A stretch of 64,000 bases of DNA from Pseudodesulfovibrio cashew (GCF_009762795.1 NZ_CP046400.1:2023501-2087500); one strand, 5' to 3'; shown: positions 9,841 to 19,751, numbered from the stretch's first letter. A program made the numbers and translations. The notes: a model not told the origin generated them from the sequence alone.

Positions 9841-11016
9841 TTGGATACCCTTCGAAAAAATATAGGCTTCATCGCGGCGACGCTGTCCATGCTGACGGCC
9901 TTTGCCGCGTCCGCCACCCCGATTCCGCTCTATGACGTCTATCGCCGCGCGGAAGGATTGACCTACGCGGATCTCGCCCTGACCGCAGTGGTGTACTTCA
10001 TCGGTGCCATCACGGCGTTGCTCATATTCGGCCGCATCTCCAATCATCTTGGGAGGAAACCGGTCACTTTCATCGCCTTTGCCCTCGCGGCCATGGCCAG
10101 CCTCATCCTGCTGGACGTGGACAGCGCGCTTCCGCTGATACTCGCCCGTCTGCTGCTCGGCCTGTCTTGCGGGTTGGCCTCCAGCGCCATCGCGGCCTAT
10201 GTCGTGGACAGCGCTCCGCCGTCCCTGAGTTGGCTGTCAGCAGTGATTGTGGGCAACTCCCCCATGGTAGGGCTGACCCTGGGCGCATTGTCGTCAGGCG
10301 TGCTTGTGGAGTACGCCCCGTACCCACGGATGCTTTGTTATCTGGTAGTTCTTGTCGAAGTGGCAGTGGCTGCCGTGCTGGTCTTTTTGGGCAAGGAGAC
10401 GGTAGAGCGCAAGCCAGGGCTGGTGGCCTCGTTTCGTCCGGCCTTTTCCCTGCCCCAGGCTGACCGGCGGCTGTACCCCATTTCCGCCTGTCTTTTCGTT
10501 TCAACGTGGGCTCTCGGCGGGTTCTTTCAGGCCTATGGGCCGTCCATAGCCGCAGACCAGCTCGGATCGCAGAGTACGATAACGGCAGCCCTCGTGTTTT
10601 CGTCTTTCCTGCTCCCCAGCGCCATCGGGGGCCCGCTCTCGGCACGGCTTTCCCCCGCCAGGGCGCAGCGTTACGGGATAACGGTCTTTGTCCTTGCGGT
10701 CGGTGGCATTCTTTACTCCGTACAGACGTCCATGATCGCCATCTTTTTTGTCATGAGCGCCATCGCGGGAGCGGCACAGGGGGTAGCGCTGACGGGAAGC
10801 ATCCGTTCCCTGCTTGACGGTATCGGCCCCCAGGATCGCGCCGGCGTTTTGTCTTTGATCTATGCGACGTCATACACCGGCGCCGCGGTAACCAGCTTCA
10901 TGGCTGGGCAGTTGTCCAAGTTCATGAGTATGTTTCAATTGCTGCTCTGCTACGAGGGGTTGGCGATCATCGCTTGCGTCATCACTCTCGTCTTTGCGCG
11001 CAATCCCCGGCACTAA
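9841..11016 (+). CDS. Major facilitator superfamily transporter
   Basis: A 391-residue MFS permease with 12 predicted hydrophobic helices. The loop 2-3 signature appears as GRISNHLGRKPV, and helix 5 as NSPMVGLTLGALSSGVL. The best start is a TTG at 9841, eleven bases after CCAGG; no upstream ATG is in frame, and the next Met (residue 17) would remove half of helix 1. It resembles sugar/drug efflux-type members (the start of helix 1 holds ASATPIPLYDVYR). Substrate unknown. It is followed after 64 bases by an MBL-fold lipoprotein gene on the same strand. Confidence 0.85.
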   Translation: MDTLRKNIGFIAATLSMLTAFAASATPIPLYDVYRRAEGLTYADLALTAVVYFIGAITALLIFGRISNHLGRKPVTFIAFALAAMASLILLDVDSALPLILARLLLGLSCGLASSAIAAYVVDSAPPSLSWLSAVIVGNSPMVGLTLGALSSGVLVEYAPYPRMLCYLVVLVEVAVAAVLVFLGKETVERKPGLVASFRPAFSLPQADRRLYPISACLFVSTWALGGFFQAYGPSIAADQLGSQSTITAALVFSSFLLPSAIGGPLSARLSPARAQRYGITVFVLAVGGILYSVQTSMIAIFFVMSAIAGAAQGVALTGSIRSLLDGIGPQDRAGVLSLIYATSYTGAAVTSFMAGQLSKFMSMFQLLLCYEGLAIIACVITLVFARNPRH

Positions 11017-11054
11017 ACCGGAAAAGGGCTTGTGCCGTCTCGTTGTTTCAGACA

Positions 11055-11068
11055 TGCAGTAAACTGCA
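11055..11068. promoter_or_regulatory. Perfect palindrome upstream of the MBL-fold gene
   Basis: TGCAGT-AA-ACTGCA is a perfect inverted repeat 12 bases before the ATG at 11081 and partly next to the Shine-Dalgarno (GGGAAAGAGG). It could be an operator or a small hairpin affecting translation. No regulator can be assigned. Confidence 0.3.
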
Positions 11069-11080
11069 GGGAAAGAGGAT

Positions 11081-12190
11081 ATGAAAGTGTTATATAAAGC
11101 CATGGTCATCGGTTGCCCGCTGATCGCATTGCTGGCGGTCTCCGGCTGTCTCTATCTCGGACAGGAAAAATTCGGGAGGCTCCCTCAGGGCGAGCGGCTG
11201 AAACGCGTATCCCAGTCGTCCAACTATCAGGGCGGCACGTTTCACAACCGTGAGCCCATCGTTGACGTTGTCGAGGGGGGAGGGGGACTCGGCCTGTGGC
11301 TGCAGTTCCTGCTGCGCGACGGAGACGGATTGACGCCGCCTGAGGCCATCCCTGTGGTCAAGACCGACCTCAAGGCACTCGCTCCGGAAGAGGACGTGGT
11401 GATCTGGCTCGGGCACTCCTCCTATTTCATCAGGCTCGGCGGCAAGACCGTTCTTGTCGATCCGGTCTTCAGCGATTACGCCTCGCCGGTGTCCTTCTCG
11501 ACGCGCGCATTCGAGGGCACTACCTTCTACACGGCGGAAGACATGCCGTACATCGACTACCTGCTCATTTCCCACGATCATTGGGACCATCTGGATTATG
11601 ATACCGTGGCCGCCCTCAGGCCAAAGGTCGGGCACGTGGTCACCGGCCTGGGGGTCGGCGAGCATTTCGCCAGGTGGGGGTTCCCGGACGGAATGGTGCG
11701 CGAAGCCGACTGGGATGATGCCGTTGAATTGGATGAAGGGTTCACCATCCACGTTTTGACCGCACGCCACTTTTCAGGGCGGCTGTTTGACCGCAACCGG
11801 ACCCTGTGGGTCTCGTTCGCCCTGGAGACGCCGTCGCGGCGCATCTTCTACAGCGGCGACAGCGGATACGGTTCCCATTTCAAGGCGATCGGGGAGCGGT
11901 TCGGCGGCTTCGATCTCGTGATGCTCGACAGCGGCCAGTACAACAGTCAATGGCCGTATGTGCACATGATGCCTGAACAGGCCGCCCAGGCGGCGGAGGA
12001 TCTGCAAGCCAGGGCCGCGCTGCCGTCGCATGCAGGCCGGTTCAGCATCGCGTTTCATTCATGGGACGAGCCTTTCAGGAGATTCGCCAAGGCGAGCGAG
12101 GGGAAGTCATACCGGCTCATCACTCCGAAGATTGGGGAGCAAGTCACCCTTGCCGGAAAGAAAAAGGCGTTCACCCGTTGGTGGGAGTAA
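11081..12190 (+). CDS. MBL-fold metal-dependent hydrolase lipoprotein (NAPE-PLD/UlaG-like)
   Basis: A 369-residue protein with a lipoprotein signal (LAVSGC, Cys near residue 23). The metallo-beta-lactamase fold begins around residue 105: WLGHSSYFIRLGGKTVLVDPVF, then the metal motif SHDHWDHLD, a later TARHFSGR, the Asp in YSGDSGYG and the C-terminal PSHAGRFSIAFHSWDEP. This arrangement matches the branch that includes N-acyl-phosphatidylethanolamine phospholipase D and UlaG-like lactonases. In gram-negatives a lipoprotein form would act on the periplasmic side, perhaps on lipid or a lactone. The residue after the lipid Cys is Leu, giving no Asp retention signal. Confidence 0.85.
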   Translation: MKVLYKAMVIGCPLIALLAVSGCLYLGQEKFGRLPQGERLKRVSQSSNYQGGTFHNREPIVDVVEGGGGLGLWLQFLLRDGDGLTPPEAIPVVKTDLKALAPEEDVVIWLGHSSYFIRLGGKTVLVDPVFSDYASPVSFSTRAFEGTTFYTAEDMPYIDYLLISHDHWDHLDYDTVAALRPKVGHVVTGLGVGEHFARWGFPDGMVREADWDDAVELDEGFTIHVLTARHFSGRLFDRNRTLWVSFALETPSRRIFYSGDSGYGSHFKAIGERFGGFDLVMLDSGQYNSQWPYVHMMPEQAAQAAEDLQARAALPSHAGRFSIAFHSWDEPFRRFAKASEGKSYRLITPKIGEQVTLAGKKKAFTRWWE

Positions 12191-12305
12191 TTTGTGTGCC
12201 ATGTCCCATTATCGACATGGAACTCTTCGTCTTTGCTTTGATAGTCCGGCCCCTTGTCGATGAAAGTGCGTAGCATGCATACGAATAGAACCCATGGAGA
12301 ATCTT

Positions 12306-13448
12306 TTGCAATACAGGAAAATGCCGGGTAGCCGCGATGCGCTTTCCATTCTCGGATATGGCTGCATGCGCTTTCCCATGGCTGATGGAAAGATTGATGA
12401 GGATCGTGCAATCGCCCAGATTCGTATGGCCATTGATGGCGGGGTCAACTATCTCGACACAGCCTGGTCGTATCACGACGGACAGAGCGAACCTCTGCTA
12501 GGCAGGGCGCTTGGGGAAGGCTACCGCAGGAAGGTAAACATCGCCACCAAGCTGCCGACATGGCTCGTCGAGAGCCGCAAGGACATGGATCGGTTCCTGG
12601 ATGCGCAGTTGGAGAGGCTTGGCGTCGACCATATCGATTACTATCTGATTCATGCTCTGTCCGGGGCCTCCTGGAAAGCTGTCGAACAACTTGGCGTCAG
12701 GGATTTCCTTGATACGGCCCAAAGGGACGGCCGTATCGTCAATCCCGGTTTTTCCTTTCACGGGCTTTATGAGGATTTCCGCACCATTGTGGACGCCTAC
12801 CCATGGAAGTTTTGCCAGATTCAATACAATTATCTGGATACGGATTTTCAGGCAGGCACAAGAGGGCTCGAATATGCGGCCTCCAAGGGATTGGGAGTGG
12901 TCGTCATGGAGCCCCTGCGCGGAGGCAATCTCGGCATGACCCCTCCTCCGGCCGTTGCCGAGATCTGGGATTCGGCCAAGACCAGGAGGCCCCCAGTGGA
13001 ATGGGCCTTGCGCTGGTTGTGGAACCATCCTGAAGTGACGGTGGTGCTCTCCGGCATGAATGAAGAAGAGCATATCCGGCAAAACACGGCCATCGCATCG
13101 GAGGCCGCGCCCGACTCGCTCACCGAAGAGGAGTTGGGGCTGGTTCAACAGGCTGCGGGGACATTTCGCAAGCTCATGCAGGTGGGGTGTACCGGGTGCG
13201 GATACTGCCTGCCGTGCCCAGAGGGCGTTCAGATACCCACCTGCTTCGATTTCTTTAACAAACTATACCTGTTCGGCGACACGGAAGAGGCGAAGTACAT
13301 GTACAACTCCTTTGCCCATGCCAACCGGCACCGAAGGTCGGGCTTTGCTTCGCAATGTGTGGCGTGTGGACAGTGTCTGGAAAAATGCCCCCAGGGTCTC
13401 AACATTCCTGAAGCGCTCAGCCGGGTGGCTGCTGAGATGGGAAAATAG
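12306..13448 (+). CDS. Aldo/keto reductase with C-terminal 4Fe-4S ferredoxin domain
   Basis: About 380 residues. The N-terminal two thirds is an AKR barrel (LGYGCMRFPM, YLDTAWSYHDG, IATKLPTW, YLIHALSG). The C-terminus carries two Cys clusters, CTGCGYCLPCPEG and CVACGQCLEKCPQG, giving two [4Fe-4S] centres. Family members (COG1453) use ferredoxin-like wiring rather than free NADPH alone, typical of anaerobes. The ATG at 12294 contains the GGAG that would serve as Shine-Dalgarno for a TTG at 12306; the paralogue at 30867 also begins with TTG after GGAG and aligns there, so TTG 12306 is preferred. The two paralogues are very similar over their whole length. Confidence 0.88.
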   Translation: MQYRKMPGSRDALSILGYGCMRFPMADGKIDEDRAIAQIRMAIDGGVNYLDTAWSYHDGQSEPLLGRALGEGYRRKVNIATKLPTWLVESRKDMDRFLDAQLERLGVDHIDYYLIHALSGASWKAVEQLGVRDFLDTAQRDGRIVNPGFSFHGLYEDFRTIVDAYPWKFCQIQYNYLDTDFQAGTRGLEYAASKGLGVVVMEPLRGGNLGMTPPPAVAEIWDSAKTRRPPVEWALRWLWNHPEVTVVLSGMNEEEHIRQNTAIASEAAPDSLTEEELGLVQQAAGTFRKLMQVGCTGCGYCLPCPEGVQIPTCFDFFNKLYLFGDTEEAKYMYNSFAHANRHRRSGFASQCVACGQCLEKCPQGLNIPEALSRVAAEMGK

Positions 13449-13528
13449 CGCGCCCCTGATCCTCGAGAGTGGATCGTTGCGGTCCGGTACTCCTGAAATG
13501 GGCCAGTCAAACCCGCAGCAGTCAGCTC

Positions 13529-15568
13529 CTAGCGGAAATCCGCAGGGCTGAGTCCGTAATTCTTCAGCCGGGAGTAGATGGTGACGCGCGATACCCCGAG
13601 ACTGTTGGCCGCTTCCCTCACGTTGCCGTTTACCCGTCGCAGGGTTTCGATCAGGTCATTCTTCTTTTGGTCCCGTATCGTGGGTGCCGCCTGTATCGGC
13701 GCATGGCGTTCGGGCACATTTTCCGTGGCCGTGTGTTTGTCCCTGACCGCCATTCTGAAGCTCTGAGGAAGATCTCCCAATTCGATATTGGGGCCTCGGG
13801 CCATTACGGCCACACGCTCCATGAGGTTCTCCAGCTCACGGACGTTGCCTGGCCAGTCGTATGATTCGATGCAGGCGAGCACTTCGGGTGAGATGGAGAT
13901 GGGGCCCTTGTTCAGCCCTTTCGAGGACTTGTTGAGAAAGAACTGCGCGAGATCGGCGATGTCGCCGAACCGGTCCCGCAGGGGTGGGACGTCGATAACG
14001 AGCACGTGCAGCCGATAATACAGGTCGCGGCGGAAGGTGCCGTTCTCCACCGCCTCGGCCAGGTTCCGGTGTGTGGCGGCGATCACCCGCACGTCCACCC
14101 GGCAGGCCTGCTTGCCGCCGACCCGGGTTACCTCGCCTTCCTGAAGGACGCGCAACAGGTTGACCTGTGCGCTCAGGGACATGTCTCCGATTTCGTCCAG
14201 GAACAGCGTGCCCCCGTCGGCCAGTTCGAATTTGCCGGGAGCGCCGGTCCTTGCCGCTCCGGTGAACGCTCCGGCCTCGTAGCCGAAGAGTTCGCTCTGC
14301 ACCAGGTCGCGGGGGATGGCCCCGCAGTTGACCACGATAAAAGGCTGGTTGCGGCGTGCGCTCTCGTTGTGGATGGCCTGCGCTATGAGCTCCTTGCCCA
14401 CGCCGCTCTCGCCGAGGACCAGGGTGGTCAGGGAGTTTTCCCCGGCCTTGCGCGCAACCTGCATGGCCTCCTGCATGGATACGGATTGGCCGATGATGTT
14501 GGAAAAATCATAGATGGCCTTGGCGCCGGTCAACTGGTTGGCCAAAGTGTGGGCGCGTCGGCGTTCGCTCATGGTGATGCACAGCCCGCCTTCGGGGGTT
14601 GGGGACGATGTGTACAGACTGCGCAGGAGTGTCCCGTCGGCAAGGCGCAGGACGATCTCTCCGTTGACGGTCCCCTTGCCCAGCGGAAACGGGGTCTTGT
14701 TCGAGTCCTCCCGTGTGGCTATTTGGGAGAAATCCGTTCCTTCCATGTCCGCGAAGACGTGCAGGAGTTTTTTGGCGGACCGGTTCATCATCCGGACCGC
14801 GCCCTGGTTGTCCAGGGCCACCACCGCCTCGCCCAGGATATCCATAACCGTCTGCTGTTCATGCAGCAGGCTGCGCAGGTTCATCTGTTCCGAGATGGCC
14901 TTGGCCCCTGCGATGACCAGTCCGAATGTGTGGTGATGGAACAGATTGCGCTCGATAATCAGCGACAGGGCGCCCACGTAGGCCCCGTTGTGAAAGACCG
15001 GAGCCGAGGCGCAGGCCCAGTCGTCGTAAAAGGAATTATAGTGCTCGCTTCCCAGCACGCAGACCGGGATTTTTTCCTCCAGGCACAGGCCCATGGAGGT
15101 CGTGCCGTCGATGGTCTCCCTACTGATCGCGCCTCGCTTCGGCGATAGCGTGTTTTCGCTGCTGCCCGTGCCGAGCACGTGCAGGTAGACACCATCCGTA
15201 TCCGTAAGCGTGATGAAGTTTTTCGACGGGCGGATGCTTTCCAGCAATTCTTCCATGATCCGCTTGGCGGTTTCGAGAAAAGCGCTGTTGCGTTGCAGAA
15301 TGGGGTAGAATTCGTCGGGAGAGAGAAAGGAGTTGTTTGCGCCGACATGCGGAACCTTGGCCGCCTTGGCACGCTTCCAGGAACGCAGGATGTAGGGCCG
15401 AACGCTATGAAGGGGAATCTCTTTCCCCTTGCGGTATGCTTCCCTGGTCTCCCTGATCTCTTTCCAGAATTCCGGGGACGGGCAGGCTTGCGTGGCGGGA
15501 TCGCCCACATCGGTAGATGAGTCCCAATTGTTTTCCGCAGGAAAAAAATCGAGCGTATATTCGTGCAT
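13529..15568 (-). CDS. Sigma-54-dependent transcriptional activator (AcoR-like: GAF, PAS, AAA+, Fis)
   Basis: A 679-residue enhancer-binding protein. The N-terminal region ([13 protein letters not shown], then a GAF-like domain to about 240) matches AcoR-type sensors; a PAS-like stretch follows ([15 protein letters not shown]). The central AAA+ domain has Walker A GESGVGKE, the sigma-54 contact loop GAFTGA, Walker [12 protein letters not shown] and an R-finger region. The end is a Fis-type helix-turn-helix ([23 protein letters not shown]). It probably activates the adjacent aor and mop promoters, both of which carry -24/-12 elements. A TTG at 15628 is an alternative start; the ATG at 15568 matches the domain boundary better. 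Confidence 0.92.
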   Translation of the reverse strand: MHEYTLDFFPAENNWDSSTDVGDPATQACPSPEFWKEIRETREAYRKGKEIPLHSVRPYILRSWKRAKAAKVPHVGANNSFLSPDEFYPILQRNSAFLETAKRIMEELLESIRPSKNFITLTDTDGVYLHVLGTGSSENTLSPKRGAISRETIDGTTSMGLCLEEKIPVCVLGSEHYNSFYDDWACASAPVFHNGAYVGALSLIIERNLFHHHTFGLVIAGAKAISEQMNLRSLLHEQQTVMDILGEAVVALDNQGAVRMMNRSAKKLLHVFADMEGTDFSQIATREDSNKTPFPLGKGTVNGEIVLRLADGTLLRSLYTSSPTPEGGLCITMSERRRAHTLANQLTGAKAIYDFSNIIGQSVSMQEAMQVARKAGENSLTTLVLGESGVGKELIAQAIHNESARRNQPFIVVNCGAIPRDLVQSELFGYEAGAFTGAARTGAPGKFELADGGTLFLDEIGDMSLSAQVNLLRVLQEGEVTRVGGKQACRVDVRVIAATHRNLAEAVENGTFRRDLYYRLHVLVIDVPPLRDRFGDIADLAQFFLNKSSKGLNKGPISISPEVLACIESYDWPGNVRELENLMERVAVMARGPNIELGDLPQSFRMAVRDKHTATENVPERHAPIQAAPTIRDQKKNDLIETLRRVNGNVREAANSLGVSRVTIYSRLKNYGLSPADFR

Positions 15569-15652
15569 GGTCTCAACCTGTATGTTTAGACTACGCACGA
15601 TATTGTCTCCCGCCACGCATTTGGTCAATACTTTACAGCGATTTTATTGTCA

Positions 15653-16354
15653 TTATGCCGGTTCCTGCACAGCAGCCCTCTGCTTCAGGCTGGCCAGGGC
15701 AAGGACGATTCCCAGGACGACGCCGAGGGCGGCGGCGAAGAGCACGCGTGCTTCGGGGGGCAGCATGAACGTAATGGTGTGGGCCGGAATCCAGAAGAAC
15801 GGAATGGTCTTCTTGAACACGAATCCCCAGAGCTGGTCCCAGTTCATCTGTCGGAGCAGACCGGAGATGTCAGGCGCGCTGAAGAAGCGGCCGAAGGAAC
15901 CGCCGGTCTCGCTGATGTGCATGTTGGCCACGCCATGGGCGATCATGAACAGCGGGGCGAACAGGAGGTTGTTCAGCGTGCTGATGCTGAAGGCGATACC
16001 GAGCTGAGTCCCGAAGGACGGCTCCGCAGTCAGATCCATGGAGAAGAGCTGGCCCAGAACCAGGGGGGTGCCGGTCGCGAAGATCACGAAGGCCACGTGA
16101 ATGACGATACCGATGAATCCCCAGACCAGGAACCTGGGTGCCAGGCCGAAGCCGGGACGAACGTAGCGCTTGTCGGTGATGCGCAGCCCCAGGGTTTCAC
16201 CCAGGGTACAGAGCACCGCGAATTTCATAAAACTCATGATGAACGGGTGGGCGACGGAAAATTGGCCCAACGGCTCAGTGATGGCAGGGACGAAAAAATA
16301 TATGCCGATGGCGGCAAGGACTGCCAGGGAGACGATTGCATCTGAAAGTTTCAT
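15653..16354 (-). CDS. Conserved integral membrane protein of unknown function
   Basis: A 233-residue protein with about five hydrophobic segments and a good Shine-Dalgarno (AAAAGGAGAG). I do not recognise the family with certainty. The C-terminal segment PFFWIPAHTITFMLPPEARVL faintly recalls Mpv17-type membrane proteins. It lies between the Fe-alcohol dehydrogenase gene and the sigma-54 activator, all on the same strand, so it may serve alcohol or aldehyde metabolism, for example as a channel; that is inference from position only. Confidence 0.6.
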   Translation of the reverse strand: MKLSDAIVSLAVLAAIGIYFFVPAITEPLGQFSVAHPFIMSFMKFAVLCTLGETLGLRITDKRYVRPGFGLAPRFLVWGFIGIVIHVAFVIFATGTPLVLGQLFSMDLTAEPSFGTQLGIAFSISTLNNLLFAPLFMIAHGVANMHISETGGSFGRFFSAPDISGLLRQMNWDQLWGFVFKKTIPFFWIPAHTITFMLPPEARVLFAAALGVVLGIVLALASLKQRAAVQEPA

Positions 16355-16376
16355 CAGGCTCTCCTTTTCTGGTGGC

Positions 16377-16404
16377 GCGGCAGGGCGGCGCTAGCCGCTG
16401 CCGC
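16377..16404 (-). repeat. Intercistronic GC-rich hairpin between adh and membrane protein genes
   Basis: GCGGCAG pairs with CTGCCGC, with further GC pairing inside. It lies in the 131-base gap after the alcohol dehydrogenase. There is no T-run; it may set the relative levels of the two cistrons by processing. Confidence 0.3.
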
Positions 16405-16485
16405 CGGGGGCTGGCTCCCGGCCGCCGCCCCGTGCGACGGCCGGGATGAGGTGCATTGGCAGAACGCCAACAGGTTAATGCGGTT

Positions 16486-17655
16486 TTACCAGCACTTGCG
16501 GTACAGTGCTTCGATCTCCGGGATGCTCGGAACCCTGGGGTTCGTGGGCGTGGAAACCTCGTTCAGCGCGTCCTTGGACAGGGCGGCGATATCGGCTTCG
16601 TTTATCTTGGCGCCGATGCGGGAGGCCGCATCGGAGATGCTGCTGGGGATGTTCACATCGTCGTTGAGGCGCTGCAGGGCTTCCACTGCGGCGTCTTCGG
16701 GGTTCGGGCCGAGGTCGGTCATGCCGCTGGCCAGGGCGATTTCCGCCAGCTTTTCCCGGCAGGCCAGCTTGTTGAAGTCGATGATCGTGGGCAGGAGCAG
16801 GGCGTTGGCGTCGCCGTGAGCGATATTGTAGAAGGCGCTCAGGGGGTGGGCCATGGAGTGAACCAGGCCCAGTCCACCGTTACTGAAGGCGATGCCGGCC
16901 ATGGTCTGGGCGTAGGCCATTTTTTCACGGGCCTCGATGTCATTGCCGTTGGCGACGGCCCTGCGGAGGTACTTGAAGATGAGCTTGATGGCGCCGATGG
17001 CCATGGCGTCGGTGTACTCCGAGGCGGCTACCGAGATGAAGGCTTCGACGGCGTGGGTCATGGCGTCCATGCCGGTGGCCGCAGTGATGAAGGGCGGCAG
17101 GCCGACCATGAGCTGCGGATCGATGATGGCCGCGTTGGGCAGGAGCTTGCCGTCCAGCAGCACCATCTTCCAGTGGTGGTCGCCCTTGGTGTTGGTGATG
17201 ACTGCGGCGCAGGTGGATTCCGAGCCGGTGCCCGCCGTGGTCGGCACGGCGATGTAGAACGGCAGCGGAGCCTTGAGCAGGCCCATGCCACGATATTCGT
17301 CGATGGTGCCGCCGCTGGTGGCGAGCACGCCACAGCCCTTGGCGGTGTCCATGGAGCTGCCGCCGCCCATGCCGATCAGGCAGTCGCAGCCTTCCTTCTG
17401 GTACATGGCGTAAGCCTCACCCACGTTGTCGTCTGTGGGGTTGGGAACCGTGCCGTCGTACAGGGCATAGGAAATGCCGGCTTCGTCCAGGATATCTTGG
17501 AGCCGCTTGGCCAACCCGACCTTGACGATGCCCTTGTCCGTCACAATGAGAGGTTTCTTCAAACCGTTGCCGGAAATGAGTTCCGGGGATTGGGCAAGGG
17601 AACCGGCGCCGGTGAACAGGATGTCGGCCATCTGGAAAGCGGTCACATTAGACAT
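16486..17655 (-). CDS. adh: Iron-containing alcohol dehydrogenase
   Basis: A 389-residue group III alcohol dehydrogenase. The NAD(P) loop GGGSSMDTAKG and PTTAGTGSE are present, as are the metal-binding histidines in AMTHAVEAF, GLVHSMAHPLSAFYNIAHGDANA. It interconverts primary alcohols and aldehydes with NAD(H) in the cytosol. It lies 91 bases downstream of the AOR gene on the same strand, so alcohol, aldehyde and acid can be linked: alcohol dehydrogenase makes the aldehyde, and AOR or Mop oxidises it. Start chosen at the ATG that aligns with the family N-terminus (residues FQMADILFTGAGSL). Confidence 0.93.
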   Translation of the reverse strand: MSNVTAFQMADILFTGAGSLAQSPELISGNGLKKPLIVTDKGIVKVGLAKRLQDILDEAGISYALYDGTVPNPTDDNVGEAYAMYQKEGCDCLIGMGGGSSMDTAKGCGVLATSGGTIDEYRGMGLLKAPLPFYIAVPTTAGTGSESTCAAVITNTKGDHHWKMVLLDGKLLPNAAIIDPQLMVGLPPFITAATGMDAMTHAVEAFISVAASEYTDAMAIGAIKLIFKYLRRAVANGNDIEAREKMAYAQTMAGIAFSNGGLGLVHSMAHPLSAFYNIAHGDANALLLPTIIDFNKLACREKLAEIALASGMTDLGPNPEDAAVEALQRLNDDVNIPSSISDAASRIGAKINEADIAALSKDALNEVSTPTNPRVPSIPEIEALYRKCW

Positions 17656-17746
17656 AAGAACCTCGTTTGTTGATGTTTTTGGGAACGGTTATTCCACAAC
17701 GCGGCAAGCTTGCAGCCCCTGCCGCGTGAACTAGCACAAGGGTGGG

Positions 17747-19453
17747 CTACATGGTCAACACCTGGCGCAACTCTTCGTCGGCCAGATCGAACACATGGCC
17801 CGTCTGCTCCAAGGGTTCCGTGTAAAAATAATCTGGCAGGCGGTCGTCCTTTTCGGTGAAACCGGCCTCCAGATTGAAACGTCTCTCAAGGGACAGGGTG
17901 TTCACGGCTATTCCCATGAGCCTGTCGATATCCCACTCGCCGCCGATCTTGGCGCCGACCATGTTGGCGAGCAGCTGGATGTTTGCCGGGTCCTCCATGA
18001 CCACGCCCGCGAAGAGGCAGAGGCCGAGACAGTCGAGCAGGGTGAAGCCGATCTGGCAATTGCGGGAATCCTCGATCTTGCCCGCCTTGTCGGCCGGGTC
18101 GCCGGGGCAGGAAACCGTGTTGCCCGCCGTGTGGTCGGCACCCATGGGCGAGGTGGCGTAGGTAATGCCCGTGCCCTTGAGGGCGCGGGGATCGTAAGCG
18201 GCCATGGACTGGCCCTTGACCACGGGAACGCGGGTCACGCCGAGCTCCTTGCCCGTCGCGGCCGCGCCGTTGCCCAGGATGCGCCCGAAGGGCGTGCCTT
18301 CGACCATCTCACCGACCAGCGCCAGGGCGTCATTGCAGTTGCCGAATTCGGCCTTGCCCGCTTCCATGGCCACTGCCAGAGCGCATCCCGTGTCCATGGT
18401 GTCCACGCCCAGGTCGTCGCAGGCCCTGTCGATGCTCGCAACCACATCGATGTCGTCGAGGCCGCAGTTGGCCCCGACAAGGCCGATGGTCTCGTACTCG
18501 AAGCCCGAGGTGAGATATTCGCCGGAGGCGTCATTGTAGATCTGCGAACACTGTATGATGCAGCCGCTGTGGCATTTGTGCGTCATCACACCGCCCCGCG
18601 GTCCCTGAAGTTCGGCGATTTTTTCACCGCTGATGGCCGAAGAGTGTTCAAAGCTCCCTGCCTTGTAGTTGCGGGTGGGGAGCACGCCCATGCCGTTCAT
18701 GGCTTCGACCAGCATCGGAGTGCCGAGGGCGGGAAGCCCCTGACCGGTGAAGGGATGCTCCTTGAGGGCCTTGACGTATTGGCGGCTGTTTTCGAGAAAT
18801 GTCTTCTTGTCCACGTACTCGGTCTGCTGCCTGGCGCCGGGCTTGATGACGATGGCCTTGAGCCCCTTGGAGCCCATGACGGCGCCGAGTCCGCCTCGTC
18901 CGGCGGCACGGCTGGGGTGACCTTCCATATCGGCCACCTGGATGCTGGAGGCGGCGTACCCGCGCTCTCCGGCGCAACCGATGGATGCCGAGCCGATGTC
19001 TTCGCCGAAGTCTGCGCGCAGGGCGTCGGACAGTTGGTAGTTGTTCATTCCGCGGTATTTGGAGGCGTCAATGAGTTGTGCCTCGCCGTCCGTAATCACG
19101 GCCACGTACCACGCGTCGTTTTCGGCTTTGCCTTCCACCACCAGCGCCTTGACGCCTGTCGCCATGAGCTTTTGCGCAAAGGTACCGCCGGCATTGGATT
19201 CCTTGATAGTCCCGGTGAGGGGGCTCTTGGCGCCTATGGACAGCCGCCCGGAACACGGGGCCGTGGTCCCGCCGAGTATGCCCGAACTGAAAATGAGCTT
19301 GTTGGAGGGGCCGAGAGGATCGCACGTGGGGGGTACTTCGTCGGTCAGGATGGCGGCGTTCAGTCCTCTTCCGCCCAGTGCAGCATATCGCGCGTCGACA
19401 GGGTCGCTGGAGGCGGTCAGCTGCGTCATGTTGATACGAATCATGGTTTCCAT
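17747..19453 (-). CDS. aor: Tungsten-type aldehyde:ferredoxin oxidoreductase
   Basis: A 568-residue AOR-family enzyme that oxidises aldehydes to acids with ferredoxin as acceptor, using a bis-pyranopterin W (or Mo) cofactor and a [4Fe-4S] cluster. Visible signatures: N-terminal GGRGLNAAIL, SGRLSIGAKSPLTG, the first cluster cysteines in CHSGCIIQCSQ and the distal one in DCLGLCLF, with the pterin-contact region GLDDIDVV and DPRALKGTGITYATSPMGADHT. It is somewhat shorter than archaeal AOR (about 605). GGGAGAA precedes the ATG. A near-consensus sigma-54 promoter lies about 90 bases upstream. Confidence 0.93.
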   Translation of the reverse strand: METMIRINMTQLTASSDPVDARYAALGGRGLNAAILTDEVPPTCDPLGPSNKLIFSSGILGGTTAPCSGRLSIGAKSPLTGTIKESNAGGTFAQKLMATGVKALVVEGKAENDAWYVAVITDGEAQLIDASKYRGMNNYQLSDALRADFGEDIGSASIGCAGERGYAASSIQVADMEGHPSRAAGRGGLGAVMGSKGLKAIVIKPGARQQTEYVDKKTFLENSRQYVKALKEHPFTGQGLPALGTPMLVEAMNGMGVLPTRNYKAGSFEHSSAISGEKIAELQGPRGGVMTHKCHSGCIIQCSQIYNDASGEYLTSGFEYETIGLVGANCGLDDIDVVASIDRACDDLGVDTMDTGCALAVAMEAGKAEFGNCNDALALVGEMVEGTPFGRILGNGAAATGKELGVTRVPVVKGQSMAAYDPRALKGTGITYATSPMGADHTAGNTVSCPGDPADKAGKIEDSRNCQIGFTLLDCLGLCLFAGVVMEDPANIQLLANMVGAKIGGEWDIDRLMGIAVNTLSLERRFNLEAGFTEKDDRLPDYFYTEPLEQTGHVFDLADEELRQVLTM

Positions 19454-19543
19454 AAGTTCTCCCTTTTCGAGTAACCTGTCTTGGAGAGGCGACGTTCCGG
19501 CTTCGTGTGCGCGGCGGGCCGCTCTCCTTTTGACTCCCCAAAA

Positions 19544-19559
19544 AGCAAGGGATATGCCA
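19544..19559 (-). promoter_or_regulatory. Sigma-54 promoter of aor
   Basis: On the minus strand the sequence is TGGCAT-N5-TTGCT, with GG and GC exactly 12 apart, matching the -24/-12 consensus TGGCAC-N5-TTGCA at 9 of 11 positions. It points toward aor, with a leader of about 80 bases. The activator encoded at 13529-15568 is the obvious candidate regulator. Confidence 0.75.
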
Positions 19560-19648
19560 AAATGGTAAAATAGTTTAACTATCTAAAATTATTACATTTA
19601 GTATCATGCTCAGTATAGCATGTTACGCTGACATGTTAATTCTATTGC

Positions 19649-19670
19649 TTACATGTAAATGACATGTAAA
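19649..19670. promoter_or_regulatory. Candidate enhancer (UAS) upstream of aor
   Basis: An ACATGT direct/inverted repeat arrangement (ACATGTAAATG followed by ACATGT) lies about 90-110 bases upstream of the -24 element, the usual place for an activator site. The 11-mer ACATGTAAATG recurs upstream of mop at 22714-22724. Another TGT-N7-ACA element (TGTTACGCTGACA) is at 19621-19633. Confidence 0.5.
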
Positions 19671-19718
19671 CCCATTTGAGCCTCCCCCTTACACTCGAAG
19701 TTGGTCGTTCCCCGGGGT

Positions 19719-19751
19719 GCGGGTCCGGGACCGCCTCGGCCCCGGACCCGC
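19719..19751 (-). terminator. Strong hairpin downstream of mop
   Basis: An 11-bp perfect stem (GCGGGTCCGGG / CCCGGACCCGC) with an 11-base loop lies 77 bases past the mop stop codon. There is no T-run on either strand. It probably marks the mRNA 3' end or insulates the aor upstream region; a true intrinsic terminator is less certain. Confidence 0.5.

Noticed and set aside
17690-17740. GCGGCA...TGCCGC repeat between aor and adh as a terminator
   Set aside because: Stem is short, loop long, and there is no T-run; the two genes are likely cotranscribed.
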